Below are positions 35,456 to 46,156 of a stretch of DNA of 64,000 nt, one piece after another. Position 1 is the stretch's first letter, and every line of letters begins with the position of its first letter. The notes beneath the pieces were generated by a model that made no database searches, was not told where the DNA came from, and was given only the letters and a program-made list of their open reading frames with translations. The position numbers and the translations under genes were made by a program. This DNA is from Tropicimonas isoalkanivorans. GTDB taxonomy: Bacteria; Pseudomonadota; Alphaproteobacteria; Rhodobacterales; Rhodobacteraceae. The stretch lies in NCBI RefSeq assembly GCF_900112335.1, contig NZ_FOLG01000006.1, positions 1 through 64,000 on the forward strand, written 5' to 3'.

Positions 35456-36039
35456 GATCCTGGCTCGTTCACGAATGCCGCAGTGCTGACGAGTGCGTAG
35501 TGGTCTTTCCCGACCCGTGGCAGCATCGCGCCGATCCCCGCAAGCGGAAACATCGGGCTTTGGAGCGCGCAAACCCGGATGACCATCATTTCGTTCTGGA
35601 CGCCCGGCTTGAAGTTTCGCGGCGGGTTTACCTCAGCATTTCTGTCGACGCAGCCCGCCCCCTGAGGAAGTGGACCCCAAGTGTCGGTCTCAACAGGGTT
35701 GAGGGCGATGAGCATGTTCCGTTCGCAGTCGGGGAGAATGGTGGCGAATTCGCATATCATCTTTTTCATAGCTTCATGGACCTCGAGTTGCTTGGCCGGG
35801 TCATCTTCGGGGATATCCCATTGACCCAGCCGGAGCGTCCGTACGGTTTCGTCCGTGCCGCGATCCAGCATGACCTGTCGGACCATCAAGAGCCCAATCT
35901 CGAAGGTCGAGGTGAAGAGCAGGATGAAGAATGGAAAGAGGATTACGAATTCGATCGTGGCATTCGCTCTCTCGCTACGGAGGAAACGCGAACGTTTTAA
36001 CCGCCTGAACACGGCAACTACGGCTTGCAACGGCTTCAT
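35452..36039 (-). CDS. TadE-like minor pseudopilin
   Basis: 195 aa. The N-terminal TadE signature is SERANATIEFVILFPFFILLFTSTFEIGL: basic leader, Glu within the ATIEFV segment, then a single membrane helix. The ectodomain is about 140 residues with Cys residues in ICEFATILPDCERNM and GAGCVDRN. It overlaps both neighbours by four bases (ATGA at each end), so the three genes are translated as a block. Role: minor component of a Tad-type pilus or of a secreted fibre. Confidence 0.87.
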   Translation of the reverse strand: MKPLQAVVAVFRRLKRSRFLRSERANATIEFVILFPFFILLFTSTFEIGLLMVRQVMLDRGTDETVRTLRLGQWDIPEDDPAKQLEVHEAMKKMICEFATILPDCERNMLIALNPVETDTWGPLPQGAGCVDRNAEVNPPRNFKPGVQNEMMVIRVCALQSPMFPLAGIGAMLPRVGKDHYALVSTAAFVNEPGS

Positions 36040-37769
36040 TGCGTCAACCTCAATTGGTTGATCTGGCGCGCGATGGAGGCGAACGCCGACGAGATGTCCA
36101 AGCTACGGACGTCATAGAAGAAACTCGGTGAGGACGCACATTCGGAGAGCGTCTTGTCGCCTTGGCCGTAGGTGTCCATTCCGATGGTGAAAACGAGAAT
36201 GCCCGCATTCTTCGCCGATCTGCAGATATCCTGAGTGCGGTCGTTCTTGGTCGTGTTCCGCGTCGTCTTCACGATCTGATCGAAATAACTGCCTGCATTG
36301 CCGCCGAGCGCGCCTTCTTTCAGATGCCTGGCAAAGTCGATAACGCGCATCTCCTGCCAAACTTCGCTCCATGACAGCCTTTCAGCGTTGTCTCCGGCAT
36401 CAGAATGCCAGTCGGAGTCGAAATGATACCAATAGTTGTGGTTGCCTGATCGATTCTCATCGTAGTAGACGTAAGTTTCCACCGTTTTCGGCTCGTGCTT
36501 ATCCTTATCCTTACCTTTGCCTTTACCTTTGCCCTTTCCTTTCCCTTTTCCGTTGCCGGGCCCGCCGGGATCCGGCCTGTCATCGGACTCAGATAAGCTG
36601 GACCAAAAGATCGGAGACTCTCCGCTCCGGTATTGATCGGCGACATCCCAGCTCGTGGTGTTCTCTCCGTCGGACATGATCACGAGTATTTTCATGGTGT
36701 TGTCCCGGGTGTAGTCGAACGGTTGTCCCCGAAGTTCCTCGTCCACGACGCCCGCGTCCGCGAGTGCCGTCAGAACGTCACGGGAGCTCGGGTCCAGCAG
36801 GGCTGCACCCCATTTGGCCCCGATTTCAATTGACGTATTGCCTTCGGCATACATTCGATCGATGCGCTGTTTCAGATAATCGGCATCGACAGACCATGGC
36901 GTTATGTGTCGGTCTGTGGCATCGGCCGGCGGGCAGTTGATCCGAAGATAGTAGTCCTGTGGGTCCCAGGTGTTACGGTAGTCCTCGGACCAGTCAAAAT
37001 AGGCCGTTTGCCGATATTCCGGAAATTTTTCCAGCCGCGTCGTGGTGTAGTCATCCTCCGTGAAGGTCAGGCAGTAAGAATTGTCGTGATCCGCCGTCGT
37101 GTTGATCGCGGCGAAAAGATCCCGGCCAGCGCTAACCTGAGTCGCGAATGGAATGATCGAGACTGCCGTTTTTCCGTTGCTGGCCTCGTCGTCGCGCACC
37201 ACGGCGTCGATGAATTCTTTCGCTGCGGGTTTCAAAAGGCGCAGGCGTCGGTCGTTGTAGTTTCCCATAGAGCCCGAGTTATCCAACACGAGCGAAATTT
37301 CTATGTCGGCAACCGATTCCATCGCAGCGCCAGCGACCGGCACGGTGAGCTCGTCAATGCCGATGATCCTCAGGAAGAAAGTTTTGACGTCCGCTTCCGC
37401 CCGTCCGGCGACCGCTCGATAATTGAATCCCTTGTCCACGTTGACTGACTTGAGTGTTCCGGAAAGGCCAGCTTTCTTGAAGCTGTCGTTCATGACGTCG
37501 CGCGGTTCGAGGCTCTGCTCCAGGTCTGTGGACGCAAGAGTGGCGGTGTCCATGGTATTTTGTAATCTGATGCGCATATTTTCGGATTGCGCCGTGTCCA
37601 CTGCGAGCCCGATTGCCAGCAACATTCCAATGATAAGGAAGAGGGACAGGATGATCATTCCGCCGTCTTCGGTCTGAAGGGCCGTCATCAAGCGGCTCTT
37701 TAGGCGTTTGGTCACTTTGGACGTGCTGATACCACGCTTTGTAAGAAAAGCATTCACTCTGCAAAACAT
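36036..37769 (-). CDS. TadG-like pilus protein with von Willebrand factor A domain
   Basis: 577 aa. The N-terminus has a TadE/G-type membrane helix (about 37-57, GGMIILSLFLIIGMLLAIGLAVDTAQ). A vWA domain follows with the metal-adhesion motif DNSGSMG at residues 163-169; the later VIMSDGENT is the second Asp-containing motif. Unusual: a Gly-Lys repeat (GNGKGKGKGKGKGK) at about 400-420, encoded by a run of near-hexameric GGNAAR units, then DKDKHEPK. ATG at 37769 is chosen for GGAG seven bases upstream. First gene of the three. The vWA part could be an adhesin or assembly factor. Confidence 0.87.
   Translation of the reverse strand: MFCRVNAFLTKRGISTSKVTKRLKSRLMTALQTEDGGMIILSLFLIIGMLLAIGLAVDTAQSENMRIRLQNTMDTATLASTDLEQSLEPRDVMNDSFKKAGLSGTLKSVNVDKGFNYRAVAGRAEADVKTFFLRIIGIDELTVPVAGAAMESVADIEISLVLDNSGSMGNYNDRRLRLLKPAAKEFIDAVVRDDEASNGKTAVSIIPFATQVSAGRDLFAAINTTADHDNSYCLTFTEDDYTTTRLEKFPEYRQTAYFDWSEDYRNTWDPQDYYLRINCPPADATDRHITPWSVDADYLKQRIDRMYAEGNTSIEIGAKWGAALLDPSSRDVLTALADAGVVDEELRGQPFDYTRDNTMKILVIMSDGENTTSWDVADQYRSGESPIFWSSLSESDDRPDPGGPGNGKGKGKGKGKGKGKDKDKHEPKTVETYVYYDENRSGNHNYWYHFDSDWHSDAGDNAERLSWSEVWQEMRVIDFARHLKEGALGGNAGSYFDQIVKTTRNTTKNDRTQDICRSAKNAGILVFTIGMDTYGQGDKTLSECASSPSFFYDVRSLDISSAFASIARQINQLRLTQ
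36500..36555 (-). repeat. Imperfect hexamer repeat encoding Gly-Lys run
   Basis: Within the vWA gene the minus strand reads repeated GGNAAR units (on the plus strand, repeated TTTGCC / TTTACC / TTTCC-type blocks). It gives about seven GK dipeptides. Such tracts can change length by slippage in steps of two codons without a frameshift. Confidence 0.6.
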
Positions 37770-38076
37770 TACTGACTCCATGCAGCCTGCAAACCCGCAG
37801 GCTTCGCCAATTGTCACTGTGGGGTTTCTCGTGGGCGACTTTGTTCTTAGGTGGGCGCAATCGGGGAATCTGTATCACAATTTTTAATAATCGGACGGAT
37901 CAGGGCGGTTCCTGGCGGTCGTTCGTGCCATGCACGCACGTGGGCCGCGTGCGCGTCATTTTACGTAGGGATAGTGCGTGTCATCGTCGTCATAAGGCGC
38001 TAGGGTCTGCGGACGAGTGCAGGCGTGGAACCGGCGGGAGAAGCGGTGCCGATTCTGCCGCAGGGAGGACATCGAG
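37770..38076. other. 307-base divergent intergenic region (Tad-like operon / gdh)
   Basis: This carries the promoters of the minus-strand Tad-like genes and the plus-strand glutamate dehydrogenase. An AT-rich patch around 37870-37895 (including ATTTTTAATAAT) stands out in the otherwise GC-rich window. I see no further gene or perfect palindrome. Confidence 0.45.
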
Positions 38077-39507
38077 ATGAAACAAAACCGAGAACCGACG
38101 TTCCGCGAATCCGTCGATCTCATGTTCAACCGCGCAGTCTCTGCGATGGATCTTCCACCCGGGCTCGAAGAAAAGATCCGTGTTTGCAACGCCACCTATA
38201 CGGTTCGATTCGGTGTACGGCTGCGCGGCGGAATCCAGACGTTCACCGGATATCGGTCGGTTCACTCGGAGCACATGGAGCCGGTCAAGGGTGGGATCCG
38301 TTTTGCTCTGGCCGTGACCCAGGACGAGGTGGAGGCGCTGGCCGCCCTCATGACCTATAAGTGCGCACTTGTGGAGGCGCCATTCGGCGGCTCCAAGGGC
38401 GGGCTCTGCATCGATCCGCGGGAGTACGAGGAGCACGAACTGGAGCGGATCACCCGCCGGTTCGCCTATGAACTGGCCAAGAGGGACCTCATCAACCCAA
38501 GCCAGAACGTGCCGGCGCCCGACATGGGCACCGGGGAGCGCGAGATGGCCTGGATCGCCGACCAGTACCGCCGCATGAACACGACCGACATCAATGCTTA
38601 TGCCTGCGTGACCGGCAAGCCCATCCACTCCGGCGGCATCCACGGCCGCGTGGAGGCGACGGGGCGCGGCGTGCAATACGCGCTTCAGGAGTTCTTCCGG
38701 CACCCGGAAGACGTGGCGACGGCAAACCTTGCGGGCAGTCTGGAGGGCAAGCGGATCGTCGTCCAAGGCTTGGGCAACGTGGGATACCACGCGGCGAAAT
38801 TCCTCAGCGAGGAGGACGGCGCCCGGATCACGGCCATCGTGGAGCGCGACGGCGCAATCGTGGACGACAACGGGCTGGACGTGGAAGCGGTGCGGAACTG
38901 GATCGGCACGCACGGCGGTGTGGAGGGCTATGCGGACGGCACCTATGTGCCCGATGGCGGCAGCGTGCTGGAGAAGGAATGCGATATTCTCATCCCGGCC
39001 GCGCTGGAGGGAGTCATCACCACGAGCAACGCAGACCGTCTGAACGCGCGGCTGATCATCGAAGCGGCCAACGGGCCGGTTACCGCGGGCGCCGACGAGA
39101 TCCTCCGCCAGAAAGGCGTGGTCATCATACCAGACCTTTACGCCAACGCCGGCGGTGTGACGGTGTCCTACTTCGAATGGGTCAAGAACCTCAGCCACAT
39201 CCGCTTTGGACGGATGCAGCGGCGGCAGGAGGAGGCACGGCATCGCCTGTTGGTGAACGAGCTGGAGCGCCTGGATCGGTATCTGGGGGACTCCTGGACG
39301 ATGACGCCGACCTTCAAGGACCGGTATCTCAAAGGGGCGGACGAACTTGAGCTTGTGCGGTCGGGCCTCGATGACACGATGCGGATCGCCTACCAATCCA
39401 TGCGCGAGGTTTGGCATGGGCGCGATGACATCAGTGACCTGCGCACGGCCGCCTATCTGGTGGCAATCCAGCGGGTCGCTCTCAGTTATCGCGAAAAGGG
39501 CCTCTGA
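38077..39507 (+). CDS. Glutamate dehydrogenase (Glu/Leu/Phe/Val dehydrogenase family)
   Basis: 476 aa hexameric-type amino acid dehydrogenase interconverting glutamate and 2-oxoglutarate. The catalytic Lys/substrate segments are VKGGIRF, MTYKCALVEAPFGGSKGG and the later VPAPDMGTGEREMAW; the nucleotide-binding motif is VVQGLGNVGYHAAKFL. The C-terminus of about 60 residues is a helical cap. GGGAGGACATCGAG precedes MKQNREP. Divergent from the Tad-like cluster; this is a longer type than the E. coli GdhA (about 447). NAD or NADP preference is unclear. Confidence 0.93.
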   Translation: MKQNREPTFRESVDLMFNRAVSAMDLPPGLEEKIRVCNATYTVRFGVRLRGGIQTFTGYRSVHSEHMEPVKGGIRFALAVTQDEVEALAALMTYKCALVEAPFGGSKGGLCIDPREYEEHELERITRRFAYELAKRDLINPSQNVPAPDMGTGEREMAWIADQYRRMNTTDINAYACVTGKPIHSGGIHGRVEATGRGVQYALQEFFRHPEDVATANLAGSLEGKRIVVQGLGNVGYHAAKFLSEEDGARITAIVERDGAIVDDNGLDVEAVRNWIGTHGGVEGYADGTYVPDGGSVLEKECDILIPAALEGVITTSNADRLNARLIIEAANGPVTAGADEILRQKGVVIIPDLYANAGGVTVSYFEWVKNLSHIRFGRMQRRQEEARHRLLVNELERLDRYLGDSWTMTPTFKDRYLKGADELELVRSGLDDTMRIAYQSMREVWHGRDDISDLRTAAYLVAIQRVALSYREKGL

Positions 39508-39526
39508 GGGCTCCCGCCCGTCGTCA

Positions 39527-39544
39527 GCGCATCTGCAGATGCGC
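39527..39544. repeat. Perfect 18-bp palindrome GCGCATCTGCAGATGCGC
   Basis: It lies between the convergent gdh and SH3b genes, 20 bases past the gdh stop. A hairpin without loop is unstable as a terminator and there is no T-run; a protein-binding site is as likely. Confidence 0.55.
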
Positions 39545-39626
39545 CTCCTCCCGTTGGGCCGGGATCGCGGGTGCCGCGCGCAGCGATTTTTCGGCCGAAT
39601 AAATCATGCCCCCGGCAGGCGAAGCG

Positions 39627-39926
39627 CTACCGCTCTTTCAGGTAGTGACCGGATACATAGCCCTGCAAACCGCGAACCTCCCGGAGCGAAACCTTGCACC
39701 ACGGCGTTCCGCCGATGCGGTCGCACCCGTGGTTGCGCAAAATCGCGCCGTTGGGCAGCCCGACGATCACCCGGTATCCGGTGCCCGGGCCGCTTCGAAG
39801 CTTCAACATTTCGTCTCCAGTCAAACCCGAAACCTCGACGGTTCCGGTCGCGGCGGCTGGGCTGGCGATAGCCGCAAGGGCGCAGACGGCCGCAAGGGCC
39901 ACGATTGATCGCGTTGCCTGCAACAT
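39627..39926 (-). CDS. Secreted SH3b-domain protein
   Basis: 99 aa with an N-terminal signal peptide (about 25 residues, ending ASPAAA). The remaining part is a single bacterial SH3 domain: LKLRSGPGTGYRVIVGLPNG, DRIGGTPWCKVSL and GLQGYVSGHYL. Two cysteines (GCDR and WCKV) may form a disulfide. These domains often bind peptidoglycan peptides. It is convergent with gdh; the start at MLQATRS is clear. Confidence 0.85.
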   Translation of the reverse strand: MLQATRSIVALAAVCALAAIASPAAATGTVEVSGLTGDEMLKLRSGPGTGYRVIVGLPNGAILRNHGCDRIGGTPWCKVSLREVRGLQGYVSGHYLKER

Positions 39927-40121
39927 GAAATTTCTCCTGCTCGGTCTTCTTTGTCGTGATCCTAGCATGGGCGTCGGATGAGGGGCAGGGGCCATGGCGC
40001 CGACGGATTTGCACAGACCACGTCGGAAGTGACTGGGGCTTATGCCCGCGACGCAGATATTTAGCGCGAACCGCGGCGGGACGCTCTGGACTTGCGGGCC
40101 GCCCGGACCGATATTGAGGCA

Positions 40122-42086
40122 ATGTCCCTGCCGCCCGGATTCCTCGACGAGCTTCGCTCCCGCCTTTCGCTCGCCCAGGTTGTGGGGCGCAAGGTCACTT
40201 GGGACATGCGAAAGTCGAATCAGGGCCGGGGTGACTGGTGGGCGCCATGCCCCTTTCACCAGGAAAAGACGGCCTCGTTCCACGTCGAGGATCGCAAGGG
40301 CTTCTACTATTGCTTCGGCTGCCACGCCAAGGGTGACGCCATCTCCTTCGTTCAGGAAACTGAAAACGTGAGCTTCATCGAGGCCATCGAGATTCTTGCG
40401 CAGGAAGCCGGCCTGCCCATGCCCGAACGCGACCCCCGGGCTCAGGAAAAGGCGGGTCAGAGAACGCAACTGACCGAGGTGATGGAGGAGGCGGTGAAGT
40501 TTTACCGCCTGCAACTGAAGACGGCCGCAGCCGCCACTGCACGCGAGTACCTGCTGAAGGCGCGTGGCCTGTCACCGGACGTGTTGGAACGCTGGCATCT
40601 CGGGTTCGCGCCGGACGGATGGCAGGCGCTTTGGGATCACCTGACCGGGAAAGGAATTGCGCCCGATCTGATCTTGCAGTGTGGCCTGGCCCGCCCGTCT
40701 GACAAGGGCCGCCAACCCTACGACACCTTCCGCAATCGGATCATCTTCCCGATCCGGGACGCCAGGGGGCGGGCGATCGCATTCGGCGGGCGGGCGATGG
40801 ACCCCGGTGACAAGGCGAAATACCTCAATTCTCCGGAGACGGACCTGTTCGACAAGGGGCGCAGCCTCTACAACCACGGCCCTGCCCGCGAGGCTGCTGG
40901 CAAGGGGCAGACATTGCTGGTCGCCGAAGGCTACATGGATGTCATCGCGCTCAGTGAGGCGGGGTTCGGGGCAACGGTGGCGCCGCTTGGCACCGCGATC
41001 ACAGAAGACCAGTTGCGCCTGCTGTGGCGAATCTCTCCCGAACCCGTGATTGCGCTCGATGGCGATACGGCCGGGCTGCGCGCCGGGCTTCGTCTGATCG
41101 ATCTGGCTTTGCCGCTGCTCGAAGCTGGCCAATCGCTGCGCTTCTGTCTGTTGCCGGAAGGTCAGGACCCCGACGAGTATCTGAAGGCGCACGGTGCCGA
41201 GGCGATGCAAGCCCTGCTCGATGAGGCGCAGCCGATGGTGTCGTTGCTTTGGCAGCGTGAGACCGAGGGGAAGGTGCTCGACAGCCCGGAACGCCGCGCG
41301 GCGTTGGACAGAGACCTGCGCGCGGTGATCCGTCGGATCGGCGATCCGGCGATCCGGGCGCATTATGCTGAAGAAATCCGCCGACGCAGGGGCGAGCTGT
41401 TCGGATTCGGGAGCCCGCGTCGCGCTGCAACGCCGCGGCGCGGTCGCGCGAGGGCGCCTGAGGTCGCTCCCGTGGCCGGGACGCGCGCGTCGATGTTTGC
41501 TGCGGCGGGCGACGACGATGCGCTCGCGCTCCGCGAGGCGGTGATTCTCGCCACGTTGATCCGGACGCCCGCCGCGCTGGATGAATTCGCGCATGTCCTT
41601 GAAGAGCTCGAATTTTCCGCGCCCGGGCACGCGGCGCTCGCGGCCGTGCTGCTGGGTTGTGACCCAGACGACACACGAGAGACTATCGAATCGCGAATCA
41701 GCGAATCCCTTGGTACGCGGGCTCTTGAATCGCTGCTGGGTCCACGCCATGTCACGCTGGCTCCGTCGGTTCGAAAGTCCGGCGATCTGGACCTGGCCCG
41801 CCTGTGCCTGAGCGAGGAAATCGCAAAGCTCGCCGCGTTGCGCGGCGCACGACGCGAAATCGAAGAGGCGATGGCCGGTTTCGGGGAAACGCCGGAAGCG
41901 TGGATCGACTATCGCCTGAAACTGTCCGCACGGGCTCAGGAGATGGCTGGACGAAACCAGGAAACCGATAGGACGGAATATGAAATTGCCGAGAACGGTG
42001 CCCGCCTCGACCGGGACGAACGCTCGGATCTGGACGCGCTGCTGAATGCGATCGGTTTCGATCGACCCAAGCGGCGGAGAGAGTGA
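40122..42086 (+). CDS. dnaG: DNA primase
   Basis: 654 aa replication primase. The N-terminal zinc ribbon shows CPFHQEKTASF and CFGCHAKGD. The TOPRIM catalytic domain has LLVAEGYMDVIAL, the Gly-rich GATVAPLGTA and DGDTAGLRAGLR (the DxD motif). The C-terminal 200 residues form the DnaB-interaction helical domain. I start at MSLPPGF. It precedes rpoD by 132 bases, the conserved macromolecular synthesis order. Confidence 0.96.
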   Translation: MSLPPGFLDELRSRLSLAQVVGRKVTWDMRKSNQGRGDWWAPCPFHQEKTASFHVEDRKGFYYCFGCHAKGDAISFVQETENVSFIEAIEILAQEAGLPMPERDPRAQEKAGQRTQLTEVMEEAVKFYRLQLKTAAAATAREYLLKARGLSPDVLERWHLGFAPDGWQALWDHLTGKGIAPDLILQCGLARPSDKGRQPYDTFRNRIIFPIRDARGRAIAFGGRAMDPGDKAKYLNSPETDLFDKGRSLYNHGPAREAAGKGQTLLVAEGYMDVIALSEAGFGATVAPLGTAITEDQLRLLWRISPEPVIALDGDTAGLRAGLRLIDLALPLLEAGQSLRFCLLPEGQDPDEYLKAHGAEAMQALLDEAQPMVSLLWQRETEGKVLDSPERRAALDRDLRAVIRRIGDPAIRAHYAEEIRRRRGELFGFGSPRRAATPRRGRARAPEVAPVAGTRASMFAAAGDDDALALREAVILATLIRTPAALDEFAHVLEELEFSAPGHAALAAVLLGCDPDDTRETIESRISESLGTRALESLLGPRHVTLAPSVRKSGDLDLARLCLSEEIAKLAALRGARREIEEAMAGFGETPEAWIDYRLKLSARAQEMAGRNQETDRTEYEIAENGARLDRDERSDLDALLNAIGFDRPKRRRE

Positions 42087-42095
42087 CCCCAGGGA

Positions 42096-42116
42096 CCCGA
42101 GACATGGAATCTCGGG
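42096..42116 (+). terminator. Small hairpin between dnaG and rpoD
   Basis: CCCGAGA and TCTCGGG pair around a seven-base loop nine bases after dnaG. No T-run. It may reduce readthrough or be an mRNA processing site between dnaG and rpoD. Confidence 0.4.
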
Positions 42117-42218
42117 CCGCCAGACGGAGGGGGGGTGGCGCTCGGCGATTCGTGCGCTATTGATTCGAGTTGAGCTAACTGCGTGAACGAATCAGCCTCC
42201 CCGAAACAGGAGTTCTGA

Positions 42219-44222
<2,004 letters not shown>

Positions 44223-44237
44223 GACATCGGATAATAC

Positions 44238-44273
44238 GGAAAAAGGCCGGCGCCAACGCGTCGGCCTTTTCCG
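44238..44273 (+). terminator. Rho-independent terminator after rpoD
   Basis: CGGAAAAAGGCCG and CGGCCTTTTCCG form the stem around GCGCCAACGCGT; the T-tract is part of the descending arm. It closes the dnaG-rpoD unit. Confidence 0.8.
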
Positions 44274-44463
44274 TGGTGGACGCAGTGAAATCTCCGGCCC
44301 TCGACGAGGCTGCCGCCACTCGCTCGCGAAAAGTTTGCAGAAAGAGGGTGAGACTCGAAAACGTCGCGTGCTAGCGTGCATGTCAGGCGCACGCCCCTGA
44401 TCACAGTGTCCGGACTGTATGCGCCACGGGGCATATTAGCCTTTGATGACTTGGAGTTGACCT

Positions 44464-44895
44464 ATGCGTAAATCGGCTATTGGCGCAATCCTCTGCGTTC
44501 TGATGATGGGTGCCGTGCCGGTCGCGGCGGCGCAGCAGATACACCGGCTTTCCACCCAGGCCGACCTTCTGGCCATCGGTACCTCCGAGGTTTTCGAAGT
44601 GCTGACTCGGGCCGGTATGGGCAAGGCGGATTACCTCTGCGCAGCAGGGGACTTCGCAAAGGTCCGGCTCAATGCCAGCAACAACGATCGGCTTGTCGTC
44701 GTGTATTCCCGGTCGCCGAGCCAGTTCGTCGCGAACCGATCGGCCATCGGCTTCCGACTTGCCGGATCCGACGTAAAGACCCGGAGCAACTGGTTACTGG
44801 GCCCGCGGGAAGGGCAGGTTACGAGCGTCGGTCATGCGCGTGGCTTGTGCAACGTGGCGCGTGCAAACCGCAGACTGGACGACGACGACGACTGA
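44464..44895 (+). CDS. Secreted protein of unknown function, first of a tandem paralogue pair
   Basis: 143 aa with a signal peptide (about 22 residues, ending VAAAQ). The mature part carries ADYLCAAGDFAKVRL, then SPSQFVANRSAIGFRL, and SVGHARGLCN, giving two conserved cysteines. These segments align with those in the next gene (DYWCAAGEYVRY, GPSQVRRGRSAVVFSF, SAGHATAFCS), so the two are paralogues. It ends with an acidic DDDDD tail. GGAG lies upstream of the ATG. I do not recognise a named family or function; a small disulfide-bonded periplasmic protein is likely. Confidence 0.75.
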   Translation: MRKSAIGAILCVLMMGAVPVAAAQQIHRLSTQADLLAIGTSEVFEVLTRAGMGKADYLCAAGDFAKVRLNASNNDRLVVVYSRSPSQFVANRSAIGFRLAGSDVKTRSNWLLGPREGQVTSVGHARGLCNVARANRRLDDDDD

Positions 44896-44906
44896 GGAGG
44901 ATCGCA

Positions 44907-45341
44907 ATGAAGGCTCGCATCGCCATTTTCGCAACCGTCCTATCCTTGGCGGCCGGGGTTGCGCAGGCCGACTATCTCGCGCGTAACGGTATGATCGCGG
45001 TCGGAAATCCCGCTCGTGCCGGATATGTGGAGGTGTTCCAAAAGGCACTCGCCGGACCGTCGGACTACTGGTGCGCTGCCGGGGAATATGTCCGCTACGC
45101 CGCGCGCCAGCCCGGAACCACGCGGATGTACATCGTCCGCGGCCTTGGGCCGAGCCAGGTCCGCCGCGGGCGCTCCGCTGTCGTCTTTTCCTTCGTGAAG
45201 TACGACGATATTCCCACGATGAGCGATGCGGAGAAGGGCTATTCGGTGTCAGACAGCCGGCCGGGCTATAATCTGAGTGCGGGACACGCAACGGCCTTTT
45301 GCAGTGACAGCCTCAAGAAATTTCGCAAGTACGGCTTCTAA
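44907..45341 (+). CDS. Secreted protein of unknown function, second of the tandem paralogue pair
   Basis: 144 aa with a signal peptide ending AGVAQA. Shares with the upstream protein the DYWCAAGEY, GPSQ and GHATAFC segments and the two cysteines at corresponding positions; otherwise sequences have diverged substantially. Its C-terminus is basic (KKFRKYGF) while the first copy ends in Asp residues. GGAGG lies seven bases upstream of the ATG. The two are clearly expressed together, with only 11 bases between. Possibly exported effectors, inhibitors or envelope factors; nothing in the sequence decides. Confidence 0.75.
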   Translation: MKARIAIFATVLSLAAGVAQADYLARNGMIAVGNPARAGYVEVFQKALAGPSDYWCAAGEYVRYAARQPGTTRMYIVRGLGPSQVRRGRSAVVFSFVKYDDIPTMSDAEKGYSVSDSRPGYNLSAGHATAFCSDSLKKFRKYGF

Positions 45342-45344
45342 GGA

Positions 45345-45764
45345 ATGATCGAGGCCTTCCGGATCGAGACCCATGGCCCGGGTCTCTATGAGTTCACGCC
45401 TGAGTTGGTGGATTGGGTCGCTGCCAAGTCGGTCGGCACCGCGCTTCTGACACTTCTGGTGCGCCACACCTCGGCGTCCCTCCTGATCCAGGAGAACGCG
45501 GACCCGGAGGTGCGCGACGACCTCCACGCGTTCTTCCACCGCCTCGTGCCGCCGGCGACCGACCCGTCCATGGGTTACCTGCGGCACACTTACGAAGGTC
45601 CGGACGACATGCCGGCCCACATCAAGGCGGCGATGTTGCCGGTCTCGCTTGGCATTCCGGTCGTGGACGGGCGCATGGCGCTCGGCACCTGGCAGGGCGT
45701 CTACCTGTTCGAACACCGCAACCGACCGCACCGGCGCCAGGTCGTCGCGCATCTGGCGGGCTGA
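45345..45764 (+). CDS. YjbQ family protein (UPF0047)
   Basis: 139 aa compact protein of the YjbQ family, reported to have weak thiamine phosphate synthase activity in E. coli. Conserved segments are GTALLTLLVRHTSASLLIQENADPEVRDDL, with the likely active-site His-Thr-Ser, and the C-terminal GTWQGVYLFEHRNRPHRR. Its start is three bases past the second paralogue stop. Real physiological role is unresolved. Confidence 0.9.
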   Translation: MIEAFRIETHGPGLYEFTPELVDWVAAKSVGTALLTLLVRHTSASLLIQENADPEVRDDLHAFFHRLVPPATDPSMGYLRHTYEGPDDMPAHIKAAMLPVSLGIPVVDGRMALGTWQGVYLFEHRNRPHRRQVVAHLAG

Positions 45765-45767
45765 GGA

Positions 45768-45971
45768 TCAGTCCTCCAGCACGAAGGTGATCATCATGTT
45801 CACCCGGTAGCCTGTGATGCTTCCGTTCTCGACGCTGACCTGCTGCTCCTTCACCCAGGCGCCGGAGACGTTGCGCAGGGTGTCGGAGGCGCGCTGAATG
45901 CCCATCTGGATCGCATCCTCGAAGCTCTTCGTGGATGTCGAGGAAATTTCCGTAACGCGTGCAATGCTCAT
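45768..45971 (-). CDS. Dodecin family flavin-binding protein
   Basis: 67 aa subunit of the dodecameric shell that stores and quenches flavins or CoA. The pattern VTEISSTSTKSFEDAIQMGIQRASDTLRNVSGAWVKEQQ and the final YRVNMMITFVLED match the family. Convergent with yjbQ, and close to nrdR-ribD, consistent with flavin buffering. Confidence 0.93.
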   Translation of the reverse strand: MSIARVTEISSTSTKSFEDAIQMGIQRASDTLRNVSGAWVKEQQVSVENGSITGYRVNMMITFVLED

Positions 45972-46156
45972 GTAATCCTCCCTGTTGAGCGTTCACCATA
46001 CCACGCCGGCCCGTTGCGCGGATACAGCACGCATGGCCGAATTATCGCCCCTATCTTGCGGCCCGAATTCCCCTCTACCCAATTTGTGGAGGCTCCCCTA
46101 TAGTCGTCGCGACAAGAGGGAAAAATCCCCCAAGAGCAGGAACGGAAGGGGACACG

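Noticed and set aside
36500-36555. Gly-Lys tract as a CRISPR or non-coding repeat
   Set aside because: It lies in frame in a continuous gene and units are hexameric and imperfect; no spacers exist.
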